Shown here: positions 20,860-31,840 of the stretch, piece after piece
Position numbering within the stretch: the first letter of the stretch is position 1
How the letters are laid out: the number at the start of each line of letters is the position of its first letter
Source: Thelephora terrestris
Taxonomy: Eukaryota; Basidiomycota; Agaricomycetes; Thelephorales; Thelephoraceae
DNA length: 64,000 nt
Direction of reading: 5' to 3'
Assembly: GCA_015956445.1 (NCBI GenBank)
Contig: WIUZ02000005.1
Coordinates: forward strand, 1,550,001-1,614,000
Notes under the pieces: generated by a model
Database searches by the model: none
What the model saw: the letters and a program-made list of their open reading frames with translations, nothing else
Told to the model about the DNA's origin: nothing
Program-made: the position numbers and the translations under genes

Positions 20860-23800
20860 ATGGCTTCAACATCCTGGAGGCAAAAGGGGCGCGATCTTCT
20901 CTCATCCTTCGAAGCGGACATCCAACTTTTAAATCGCGCGAAGGACACCCGCGATCTTCCTCCCGCTCATGATGCCTTCGACTCTGCCAGTGCCCTCCTG
21001 ACTACGATTAGGGTGCGATCCATCCAACTACGCGGCGATGTGCTTCGAGCTTACGTTTATTAAGGATTCCGATGTTGACGAAGATTACACTCAGCTTGGC
21101 TTCTCCTGCGCCGATGTGTGTAGAGCCCTCGACCGGGGTTTGGACGGGACGCGAATGGATGAGCTCAGCCCGTCCGTGTTCCGGGTTATCGAGCAACTTA
21201 CAAGGTGAGTTGAACCACCATCACCTACGCCAGCTTGGAGAGGTCCGCTTACCGAGGTCCACAACCGCAGAACTGTGACTAGGATCCAGAAGAAGGTCGT
21301 CAAGCGGGGCAACCAAAGCGCGGCTTCTCGAATGTTAAACACGAAGAAGGACAAAGACGCCATCGCCGCTTGGAGGCAGGAGCTAAGCGGGATCCTCCAA
21401 ATCTTCAACGTGTGTCCAGTCAGTCTTATATGGCAATTGCTAAGGACTTTCCTTCCAGACGGAGCTGTTGATAAACAACCACGTCGTGCTCATGGATATT
21501 CTTCGTAACGCGCGGGAAGATCGGGAAGGTACCAACAGCCTATGTCAATCAGTATGTGCGACTTTCGATTTACCAGAACGAAACTCTGACTACCTACAAG
21601 GTTCAAGCCATGTCAGTGGTTCTGATCAATGTGACTTCACAGTCTGATGGCTTGATAGCGTCCCTGTTGGAGAGTCGCCTCCTCCTCCTCCCTGGGCCTG
21701 TATCGGGCGCGATAAACTGATCGAGAACATCGCTGGTCTTGCTGATAACCTGGAATCCTTCGCCCTCATCGGTGCAGGGGGGATTGGGAAAACATCGATT
21801 GCGCTCGCTGTCCTTCACCACGATCGCATCAAGGGCCGATTTGGCGACAACCGACGATTCATCCGTTGTGATCAGTTCCCGCCTTCGCGAATTCATCTAC
21901 TCGCCCGACTCTCCAAGGTGATCGGTGCAGGGGTGGAGAACCCCGAGGATTTGGCACCTCTGCGACCATTCCTGTCCTCGAGGGAGATGATCTTGTTGCT
22001 CGACAACGCCGAATCGATTCTCGACCCTCAGGGACCGGAAGCTCGGGAGATGTACGCGGTGGTCGAGGAGCTGAGTCGGTTTAGCAATATCTGTCTCGGG
22101 ATCACCTCCCGGATCCCCACCGTCCCCCCACGCTGCAAGCGACCGGCTATCCCCACGTTATCAACAGAATCAGCATGTGACATCTTCTACGGCATCCACG
22201 ACACCGGCGAACGGTCAGAAATCATCAGCGACCTCGTTGGGCGATTGGACTTCCACGCGCTCTCGATCACTTTACTCGCCACTGCCGCTTCTCACAACAT
22301 GTGGAGTTACGAGCGGCTGGCCAAAGAGTGGGACACACAGCGGGCACGGGTACTTCGGACAGATTACAACGAGAGCTTGGCGGGTGCCATTGAACTCTCG
22401 CTAGCTTCCCCGACGTTCCGCAGACTGGGAGCCGACGCGAGAGAGCTGCTGGGAGTTGTGGCCTTCTACCCACAAGGGATCGACGAAAAAAACCTGGACT
22501 GGTTGTTTCCCACCATCCCCGACAGAAATACCATCTTCGACAAATTCTGCCTTCTTTCCCTGACGTCTCGAAGAAACGAGGTCATCACCATGCTGGCGCC
22601 GATTAGAGACTACCTTGGTCCCCGAGAGCCAAGCTCATCTCCCCTTCTCTGCGCAACCAAGGACCATTACTTTAGCCGACTATCAACTTACATCTATCCT
22701 GACGATCCCGGGTTCAGGAAAGGCGAATGGATCAGGTCCGAGGATGTAAACGTCGAGCACCTGCTCAATGTCTTCATATCCACTGGCTCGGACGACGTCT
22801 GGACTGCCTGTGCCAACTTCCTAAAGCACCTTTATTGGTATAAAAGTCGGCCGGTCTCCCTGGCGCCAGCAATCGAGGGGCTTCCGGATGACCATCGCCT
22901 CAAGCCCGAATGCTTGTATCACCTTTCACGGTCATTCCAGTCAATTAGAAATTACGTGGAGAGCAAACGGCTTCTCATCCATGTTTTGGAGCTCTGGAGA
23001 AAAGAAGGGGACGACACAAATCTTGCTAGAACACTAAAACAACTATCTGATGCAAATCTGCTACTAAACCTCCACGAGGAAGGGATACAGCAATCGAAGG
23101 AAGCGTTGGAAATTTTCAAACGGCTTGGTGACACGAGGCAACAAGCAAACTGTTTAATGAATCTTGCGCGCCTTTTGTTACGTGGACATGAACTCGACGC
23201 GGCAGAAGAAGCGGTGACATCCGCGATCGAATCCCTCCCGGAAAAAGGCGAAGAGTTTCTGGTCTGCGAAGCTCATCGGACTCTTGGAAGAATATTCAAA
23301 TCCAAAGGCGAGGAAGGGAATGCAATCCGTCAATTCGAGATAGCTCTCAAAATCGCATCCACATTCAACTGGCCCAGTGAACTGTTTTGGATTCATTACT
23401 CCCTGGCCTCTTCGTTTCTCGATCAAGACGAGTTAGACAAGGCACAGGTCCACATCGAACAAGCCAAGTCACACGCGACAGAAGACAAATACAACCTGGG
23501 TTGCGTGATGAAAATGCAGGCCATGATTTGGTATCGACAACACAGGCTCGAAGATGCAACGTCCGAGGTTCTGCGCGCGATCGAAATCTTTGAGAAGCTC
23601 GGGGCAGCAGAAGATATAAGGAAGTGCGAAATGCTCCTTTTGGACAATTGGATGCAACGACGGAATTCAGGAAGCGACTCTCCAAGGAGCAAAACCCACC
23701 AATCAGGTGGATCATTGAGTGTGGTGTCTTCTGATGACGAGCACTGTCTCGGTGTTGGAGATCCCATTGTATCTCGCGTACGTGTCGCTGTCCTCTATTG

Positions 23801-25476
23801 TCAACATCATACCGCAAGATCCAAGTTCTGACCTTCTGTTGATTCCTCAACTAGTTATTCGAGAAGATGATCCAGGGTGTTTTCTCTGATGACCCCACCC
23901 TTCAATTGGACGCTACCATGAAATTCAGGAAGATGCTCTCTGATACGAAACATAGTTGGATCGAATGGGTCGTCGAGCGCGGTGTTGTGCCACGCTTTGT
24001 TCAGTTCTTGCGGGTGGATCATGCCATGTTGCAGGTGAGCCTTGCGTCGTTCTGGGTCTAGACATTCCAATGCTAGCACATCTCGGCCATTCATTGCCTC
24101 TGACCACACATCCGTTTGTTCTTTCTCGTTTAGTTTGAAGCCGCGTGGGCCCTCGTGAACATTGCCTCTGGGACCACCCATCAGACCCAAGTGGTCATCA
24201 ATGCCAACGCCATTCCAGAGTTTGTCAGGCTGCTTACTTCCCCTGTTCTCGATGTGCGTAATCAAGCCGTTTGGGCCTTGGGAAACATCGCTGGTGACAG
24301 CCCCCTTTGCCGAGATTCCGCCCTCCAGCAAGGTGCCCTCAGGCCACTCTTGACACTCTTGAACGAGAATCGTGGACTCAGCACGCAGAGGAACGCGACC
24401 TGGGCACTTTCTAATTTCTGCGGCAGAGGGGGACCCCAACCAGATTGGAAACTTGTATGTGTCTCATCTTCGCCCGCGCTTGTTTCTAAAATTTTGATCC
24501 GGATTTTGACACCTCTAGATTTCACCTGCATTGACGGTCTTGGCGAAGTTGATCTATTCCACGGACAAAAAGATCCTCATTGATGCTTGCTGGTCAATCT
24601 CTTACCTTTCTGACGGATCCAACGATAAGATTCAGGCCGTCATTGAGTCGGGTGTTTGTCAAAGGCTGGTGGATCTCCTCATGCACCCATCCACGTCTGT
24701 CCAAACCCCGGCTCTGCGCTCGGTCGGACACATCGTTACAGGTGACGACCTCCAAACACAGGTGGTGATTGAATCAGGAGCCCTACCGGCCCTTCTTTCT
24801 CTCCTCTCTTCGCCAAAAGAGGGGATCAGGAAGGAGGCTTGCTGGACGATTTCGAACATCACCGCTGGATCGCCACCCCAGATCCAGGCCGTCATTGACG
24901 CGAATATCATCCCACCTCTGATCAACATCCTCTCCAATGCTGACTTCAAGACCAGGAAGGAAGCGTGCTGGGCGATCGCAAACGCCACTTTGGGCGGCCT
25001 GCAAGAGCCGACACAGATTCGTTACCTTGTTAACCAGGGGTGCATCAAACCCTTGTGTGGCTTGTTGGCTGTGACAGACAACAAGATCATTCAGGTCTCT
25101 CTGAAAGGGTTGGATAACATCCTCAAGGTTGGTGAGATGGACAAGGCCGCTGCGGGAGCAGGCGCCGCGAATCAGTATGCGATCTACGTGGAAGAGGCTG
25201 GAGGAATGATCAAAATTCGTAACCTCCAGTCCCATGATATCAGAGATATTCACAGGAAGGCGTATAAAATCATGGACGAGTACTTCCCAGACGACGAGGA
25301 AGTTGATGCAGGAGCTGGTCCGGCGAACGTCGACGCTTCTGGGGCCTTTGTTGTTAGTCCACGCAAATATCTTTTGTTAACTGCTTCGAAGTTTCTGACA
25401 ACTTCTATTTGCTTAGTTCAACCCGAATGCCGAAGCTCCTCTCCCCAGTGGTTGCGGTAGGGAAGATACTCCATAG
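20860..25476 (+). CDS. NLR2-ARM: NLR fused to importin-alpha ARM repeats
   Basis: Exons 20860-21012, 21065-21204, 21271-21409, 21459-21551, 21601-21611 (an 11-nt microexon), 21659-23777, 23855-24034, 24134-24454, 24519-25352 and 25417-25476 sum to 4050 nt, one frame of 1349 codons plus stop. Domains: helical N-domain 1-178; NB-ARC-like NTPase with GAGGIGKTS (Lys about 223), ILLLDNAES (Asp about 294) and CLGITSR; TPRs at about 610-832; a Ser-rich linker to 885; importin-alpha ARM array 886-1349. The ARM part has [69 protein letters not shown] and [16 protein letters not shown], so NLS-groove Trp/Asn residues and the last ARM repeats remain, while the IBB domain is absent. The joining intron 23778-23854 (GTACGT, CTGAC, CTAG) is phase 0. 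Importin-alpha normally carries NLS cargo with importin-beta. Fusion function is unknown; two separate genes remain possible but unlikely. Confidence 0.8.
23645..23731 (+). other. Importin-alpha fragment overprinted by the NLR2 tail
   Basis: Read in a second frame (offset +2 from the NLR2 frame), this stretch encodes [19 protein letters not shown] followed by [10 protein letters not shown] and then a stop. That is the segment just before ARM1 in importin-alpha. The same segment occurs again 258 nt downstream in the working frame ([12 protein letters not shown]...WVVERGVV, from 23903). In the NLR2 frame these bases encode the Ser-rich linker [19 protein letters not shown]. Confidence 0.85.
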
Positions 25477-26157
25477 TCCAGAGACCGGCAGTTTCTTTGA
25501 TTTTTCCCCATTTGTTCATTATATGACATCACATCCATCAACCTCGCCCTGTCACGCGGCTTCTCGAGATCGAATTTCATTGGCCCTGTCCTCCACTTCA
25601 ATTGCATTCCCCTCATCCCACCACCCCATTGTATTTTGTGTTCATCTATCACATACCGTACCCGTTTCCTTTTGTTGTTGATTGCACCCTGATCCAAAAG
25701 CCTCTCCACTCCGAACCTCGATATCTTCTCAAGATTCTCGGAATCCCCTGCAATAGGTTTTTTTGAGCCGCCTTTGCCCGCGGCTGAGGTTTTAGGGTTA
25801 CAATGCTCCGTTCAGGGCTTCATGAGCGAGTGTGACCGTCGGCTTCGGGCCACGAGGTGATACTAGAATGTTTCCCTGGAGCCAAACTCACCTGAGACTT
25901 TCCTCGTCGAGGTAGCCTCCTGCGGGAGGAGAGAAGTCCTTACAGTGCAGAATTTCGTGCAAGTTCCATCCGTTCGTCAAGGTTGTGCGATTCCAACGCG
26001 GTCGCACAGCGTGCCACGACCCTGTCAGCAGGCGTAGCGACGTTCGGGCCATCAGAACCGTTGAATTAATAGAATTCACACACGGGGAGAGGTTCCTGCC
26101 TTGGTGCTTGACAACTAGTGTACCATCCATTCTCCCCCAAGCACAACGAGTTTCGAC
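25477..26157. other. Spacer between NLR2-ARM and the dead NLR
   Basis: About 0.7 kb with no recognised gene. It is shared in inverted orientation with 59696-60445, including the stretch around 25741-25930 (GCCGCCTTTGCC, TCCCTGGAGCCAAACTC). It contains the 3' UTR of the ARM fusion and the former promoter of the dead NLR. Confidence 0.6.
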
Positions 26158-27927
26158 GGTGGGCACAAAGCCTCCGGGGCCAACACGATTCGCACAATCA
26201 ACCCTGGCCGTTGGTGCTCCAAATCTCGCGAGGGATGTCTTTACCTCTATTCCACCGGCTCGAATAACGCTTGCCGCTCTCAGTGCCGACCTGGTTATGA
26301 TCAGCGTGTGTTGTTTCCCATTTCGCGACCACGAACTGGTTCACATTTATGCAGAACCATCCGTCAAGGAGATGATGCCGGCCTCTCGTAGATTGACGCC
26401 GCATCAGCCACCCCCTCGAACCATCTAGAATCCCACGTCCTCGTGTTATCACTCTCGGGAATCACCTCCCTTTCCGAAGGTGTGTTTCGGACGCGACGAT
26501 GTGATCAAGAAGATCGTTGGTCTTGCCGAAAAGCTTGAGCCCATCGCTCGCACTGGTGCAGCGGGAATTGGGAAGAGTTGGGAAGACTTCCGTCGCTCTC
26601 GCTGTCCTCGACCACGTTTACTTTACGCATGGATTCGGCGTTAATCGTCGATGCATTCGATGCGACTAGTTTCCACCTTCGCGTGCTCATCTCCTTGCCC
26701 ACCTCTCCAGACCATCGGTGCAGACATGTAGAACCCTGAGGATCCAAGTTCATTCCTGCCTCGAGGGAGATGATACTGCTCCTTGATAACACGGAATCGT
26801 TCCTCGACCCCCAGGGAACGCAAGCTCGGGAGTTATATACTGTGGTGGAGCGACTGAGCCTCTTCAGCGACATTTTTCTTATCTTTCGCATCTCCACCCT
26901 GCAATTGTCCAATCACACCTGCTATGTCAATGGAGTCATCATGTGGCATCTCCTATCGCATCGACAAGAACATTGGACAATCCCATACATACTGTCGACA
27001 ACCTTGTCAGACGATTGGACTCAGGCTGCACTCCTCGCCACCGCGGCATCTCGCGACATGTGGGATCAGCCTTCCGACGCGAATCGGATACTGGGCTAGG
27101 ATACTACAGGCGGAGGAGGTCTAATACGAACGTCTCGGTCACACAACGGGACAAGAAAATTGCCTGAAAAACCTCGCCTGCAATATAAGCGACTTGGCGC
27201 TGCAAAAGACGCCGCATCTCGCGCGCTAATGCTTCTCCCGCACAAAGGCCAAGAACTTCAGCTCTGTCAATCCCATCGCGTTCTAGGCAACATACATCGT
27301 TCAAAGGGCAAATCGGAAAAGTCTGGAAAAGGCCATCCACTATTTCGAGGAAGCGCTCCAAATCGCGTCCCCTTTCAACTGGCATCATCAGCTTTTTGGA
27401 TCCAATGATCACTCCCCGGCGCCGCTGTATTTTGATGAAGGCGAGTTCGATGGCGCGCATGCCTTCACGTCAAACGAGCCAAATCACACGCTCTCGACAC
27501 AATCTGGGTCGTGCGATGGAGGTGCAGGCTCAGGTTTGGTATCGGCAACGCAGGTTCCAAGATGCGACGTCCGAGGCGTTGCACCCCATGATGATCTACG
27601 AGAAACTCGGGGCAACGAGGGATGTAAAGAGCTGCAGGGCTCTCCTCGGGCATGTTGGAAAAGCGATCAAAAGGCAAGCGTCGGGAACCCTTAGGCTGGA
27701 ATCCAGCCTCGAATTCAGAGGCGAGGAGGACGCGATCCGGAAGGGCACGATACCTAGGGGGACGACGCCTCTAAATGGAACCGTGTCTAATTCGGGATCC
27801 ATCGGTAGGTTCTCTGAGCACTGCGCTTGTCCCTACGTTTACTGACTCTCCTTTCGCGGTACATCAGCCAGCTCCTCGACAGGTACCCAGGTCACTGACC
27901 AAACACCTTGGTGGACGCCTCGTTCCT
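26158..27927 (+). pseudogene. Dead NLR1-type gene (left copy)
   Basis: Ordered fragments of an NLR1-like gene survive in different frames: the N-domain at 26158-26310 (NLARDVFTSIPPARITLAAL), the domain linker and Walker A region at about 26460-26590 (AAGIGKS-like), Walker B at 26769-26800 (MILLLDNTESFLDPQG), and TPR pieces from 27190 (AAKDAASRALMLLPHKGQE, AMEVQAQVWYRQRRF). Relative to NLR1 it lacks about 0.8 kb between the region of MWDYDRLAKEW and DANRMLG (here MWDQPSDANRILG), and several frame breaks and stops lie elsewhere. The last part (27600-27927), including the optional last intron, is nearly identical to the end of NLR1, so that end was copied or converted recently. It is not expected to make a full NLR. 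Confidence 0.85.
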
Positions 27928-28536
27928 GAATGCCCCTCCCCCCCCAATCCTTTTCTCAAAGAGACGTTCTCGACGTGCAGATCAACCCCCTGTAACTACG
28001 GGTTATTCTTCTGCTTTGCGCTTTGTATGTGTTTGACCCGGTAACTAGAGCAACTAGGGAGGATACGTATTTCGGGCTCATTCGCAAGCCCCTCCCCCTC
28101 GATTGAAAGACCAGGCAAAAGAGTAACGGCGTAGTGATGGAACGTCGATGCTAATATAGGCAGGAGCACTTACACAGTTAGTCAACCTAACTTGACATTC
28201 GTCGCAAGCGCCACCATTCGGTTGCCCCCGCATCGCAAGAGGTTCAGCGATATTAACGGTCAGCATCCGGTGAGGAGCACTATCCGGAAGTCGAAAAAAC
28301 CAAGTTCATGGCCAGTTGTTGTGCGCCCGAGGATGAGTCGCGTACTCCAATGGCCTCACTTCGACAGGAACGCAATGCGCATCCATCGAAATTAAGATCC
28401 CGGGTTCCTTGGATATTCTCTCGGTCTCCTTCCGTAGCGCCTAGCCCGTTATCGTATAAACGCCCGCGCCCGGTTTACTCACAGCCTCGAGCGTGGGCAC
28501 CACACCGCCTCCTCCCAGCTACCACAACTCTCGACG
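27865..28536. repeat. Second copy of the NLR1-NLR2 spacer
   Basis: Near-identical to 20134-20859. It ends exactly at the start codon of NLR3, as the first copy ends at that of NLR2, so it probably carries the NLR3 promoter. Confidence 0.85.
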
Positions 28537-31369
28537 ATGGCTTCAACATCCTGGAGGCAAAAAGGACGCGATCTTTTCTCATCGTTCGAAGCGGACATCC
28601 AACTTTTAAATCGCGCGAAGGATACCCGCGATCTTCCTCCCGCTCATGATGCCTTCGACTCTGCCAGTGCCCTCCTGACTGCGATTAGAGTGCGATCCGT
28701 CTCACCCCGCGGCAATGTGCTTCGAGCTCACGGTTATCCAGGATTCCGATATAGACAGAGAAGATTTCGCCCAGCTTGGGTACTCCTGCGCCGATGTGTG
28801 TAGAGCCCTCGAGCGGGGTTTGGACGGGACACCAACGGACGAGCTCAGCCCGTCCGTGTTCCGGGCTATCGAGCACCTGACAACGTGAGTCGAATCGGCG
28901 TCACGCACGCTAACTTGAAGAGGTCCGCTTACCGAGGTCCCAACCGCAGAACAGTGACTAAGATCCAGAAGAAGGTCGTCAAGCGGGGTAAACAAAGCGC
29001 GGCTTCTCGAATGTTAAACACGAAGAAGGATAAAGATGCCATCGCCGCTTGGAGGCAGGAGCTAAACGGGATTCTCCAAATCTTCAACGTGCGCCCATTC
29101 AGTCTTAAATGACAATGGCTAAGGGCTTTCATTCCAGACGGAGCTGTTGATAAACAACCATATCATGCTTGTGGATATTCTTCGTAACGCGCGGGATGAT
29201 CGGGAAGGTACAAACCGCCTACATCAATCAGTAAGTGCGACTTTCGATTTACTAGAACGAAACTTTGACTATCTACAAGGCTCAAGCCATGTCAGTGGTT
29301 CTGACCGATGTGAATTCACAGTCTGACGGTTCGATAGCGTCCCTGTTGGAGAGTTGCCTCCCCCGCCGCCGTGGGCCTGTTTCGGGCGCGATACACTGAT
29401 CGAGAACATCGCTGGCCTCGCTGATAATCTGGAATCCTTCGCTCTCATCGGTGCAGGGGGGATTGGGAAGACATCGATTGCGCTCGCTATCCTTCACCAC
29501 GATCGTATCAAGGACCGGTTTGGCGACAACCGACGATTCATCCGTTGTGATCAGTTCCCGCCTTCGCGAATCCATCTACTCGCTCGACTCTCCAAGGTGA
29601 TCGGTGCAGGGGTGGAGAACCCCGAGGATTTGGCACGTCTGCGATCATTCCTGGCTTCAAGGGAGATGATCTTGTTGCTCGACAACGCCGAATCGATTCT
29701 CGACCCCCAGGGACCAGAGGCTCGGGAGATGTACGCGGTGGTGGAGGAGCTGAGTCGGTTTAGCAATATCTGTCTCGGGATCACCTCCCGGATCTCCACC
29801 GTCCCCCCACGCTGCAAGCGACCGGCTATCCCCACGTTATCAACCGAATCAGCATGTGAGATCTTCTACGGCATCCACGACACCGGCGAACGGTCAGAAA
29901 TCATCAGCGACCTCGTTGGGCGATTGGAGTTCCACGCGCTCTCGATCACTCTACTCGCCACTGCCGCATCTCACAACATGTGGAGTTACAAACGACTGGC
30001 CAAAGAGTGGGAGACGCAGCGGGCACGGGTACTTCGGACAGATTACAACGAGAGCTTGGCGGCGGCCATCGAACTCTCTCTAGCTTCCCCGACTTTCCGC
30101 AAACTGGGAGCCGACGCGCGCGAGCTGCTGGGAGTTGTGGCCTTCTACCCGCAAGGGATCGACGAAAACAACCTGGACTGGTTGTTTCCCACCATCCCTG
30201 AGATAAATACCATCTTCGACAAATTCTGCCTTCTTTCCTTGACATCTCGAAGAAACGAGGTCATCACCATGCTGGCGCCAATTCGTGACCATCTTGGTCC
30301 CCAAGATCCACGTTCATCTCCCCTCCTCTGTTCAACCAAGGACCATTACTTTAGACGACTATCAACTCAAATTTATCCTAAAGATCCCGGGTTCAGAAAA
30401 GGAGAATGGATCAAGTCCGAGGATGTGAACGTCGAGCACCTGCTCAATGTCTTCATACCCACCGGCTCGGACGACGTCTGGAATGCCTGTGCCAGATTCT
30501 TGGAGCACCTTTATTGGTTCAAAAAGCGTCCCGTCTCCCTGGCGGCAGCAATCGAGAAGCTTCCGGATGACCATGACCTCAAGCCCAAATGCTTGTATCA
30601 CCTTTCACGGTCATTCCAATCAATTGGGGATTTCGTGGAGGAAAAGCGGCTCCTTAGCCACGCTTTGGAGCTCTGGAGAAAGGGAGGGGACAACGAATAT
30701 GTCGCTGAAACACTAAAGTGCCTATCTTACACAAATCGGCGGCTAAACCTCCTCGAGGAAGGGATACAGCAATTGAAGGAAGCGTCGGAAATTTACAAAT
30801 GGCTTGGTGACACGGGGCAACAAGCAGAGTGTTTAATCTATCTTGCGCGCCTTTTGTTACGTGGAGGGCAACTCGATGCGGCGGAAGAAGCCGTGACATC
30901 CGCGATCGAATCCCTCCCGGAAAAAGGCGAAGAATATCGGGTCTGCCAAGCTCATCGGACTCTCGGGGACATATTCAATCTCAAAGGCGAGAAAGGGAAT
31001 GCAATCCGTCAATACGAGATAGCTCTCAAAATCGCGTCCACATTCAACTGGCCCACTGAACTGTTTTTGATTCATTACTCCCTGGCGCATCTGTTTTACG
31101 GTCAAGGCGAGTTTGACAAGGCACTGGTCCACATCGAACAAGCCAAGTCACACGCGGCTGAAGACAAATACCGCTTGGGTAGTGTTATGGCAATGCAGGC
31201 AAGGATTTGGTATCTACAACGCAGGTTCGAGGATGCAACGTCCGAGGTTTTGCGCGCGATCGAAATCTTTGAGAAGCTCGGGGCAGCGACGAAATTAGTG
31301 ATGTGCAGAGGAATTCTTGGGGACATTGAACAAGCTATACAAATTCTGTCTGGTGGTGAGATTCTATGA
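28537..31369 (+). CDS. NLR3: NLR paralogue of NLR2 without an ARM part
   Basis: Exons 28537-28689, 28742-28884, 28950-29088, 29138-29230, 29280-29290 (11 nt) and 29338-31369 give about 856 residues. It starts [20 protein letters not shown], like NLR2. It has Walker [10 protein letters not shown], Walker [10 protein letters not shown], sensor [15 protein letters not shown], the winged-helix-like [16 protein letters not shown], and TPR-like repeats ([76 protein letters not shown]). It follows NLR2 closely to about EKLGAAT, then ends differently (KLVMCRGILGDIEQAIQILS). Neither the Ser-rich linker, the overprinted importin fragment nor ARM exons follow. The intact frame and conserved splice sites suggest a working gene. 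Role as for NLR1; ligand unknown. Confidence 0.85.
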
Positions 31370-31840
31370 ACAATTCCACATTTTATGCCCATTAACTGCC
31401 CATTTCCAGCGCATGGTACACCAACCAGCGTTCCGACAGCTACTCCAAGTGAATGACCGCTTCCTGGAATCAAGTATCCTTTGCCATCGTTTTCCAACGA
31501 CCTTCCCCATCGCACTGGTTGACTTCTTGTATATCGTTCTTCTGCATGTTCTTGATCTGTATCCCTTCAGAATGCTCTTTCCCCTTTCTTTTCTCGCTCC
31601 CTCTTTGAGGGCGCCTTCGCTTGGTTTGAGTTTTGGAGAATATCAGCACCCTCTGTTTGACGTTTGAGTCGTTAGGTCTCCCAGTTTGTTTATACGAGCA
31701 AACAATTCATCCAAGCGTGCGCGTACAAATGTGTCTCTCTTCCTTTATCCGGACTCAACCTATCACGGAGCGCATCTCAGTCTGGGTAACCGCAAGTGAT
31801 CGAGATCAACAGATGCGCCCTTGTTACTTAACCTGTAATC
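31370..31840. other. Intergenic, NLR3 to LSM5
   Basis: About 470 nt containing the NLR3 3' UTR and the LSM5 promoter. It marks the right end of the NLR array. I see no gene in it; the plus-strand frame at 31317-31667 is an overlap with the NLR3 end. Confidence 0.5.

Larger units (their letters stand above)
21867..27260 (+). repeat. Left arm of a large inverted duplication
   Basis: Inverted copy at 58660-64000. It covers NLR2 from just after Walker A, the ARM exons, the spacer and the dead NLR up to its TPR region. Coordinates in the NLR exon map as left = 85867 minus right, without indels across 1914 nt. The inner boundary is near 27260, where both copies read (C/G)ACAAAGGC and then diverge. 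The outer end lies beyond the window. Confidence 0.9.

Noticed and set aside
20643-20972. 109-codon plus-strand frame, with a sister frame at 28308-28649
   Set aside because: Present twice only because the region is duplicated; it overlaps the NLR2/NLR3 first exon in another frame.
23867-25476. A free-standing importin-alpha gene starting at the ATG at 23867
   Set aside because: It would lack the IBB domain, leave only about 35 nt between the NLR stop and its ATG, and ignore a consensus phase-0 intron that joins the two frames in both copies. Kept as the main alternative to the fusion.
25413-25709. 98-codon minus-strand frame, with a sister frame at 60160-60459
   Set aside because: Antisense to the ARM-fusion 3' end; duplicated with the arms, and its protein is low in any recognisable pattern.
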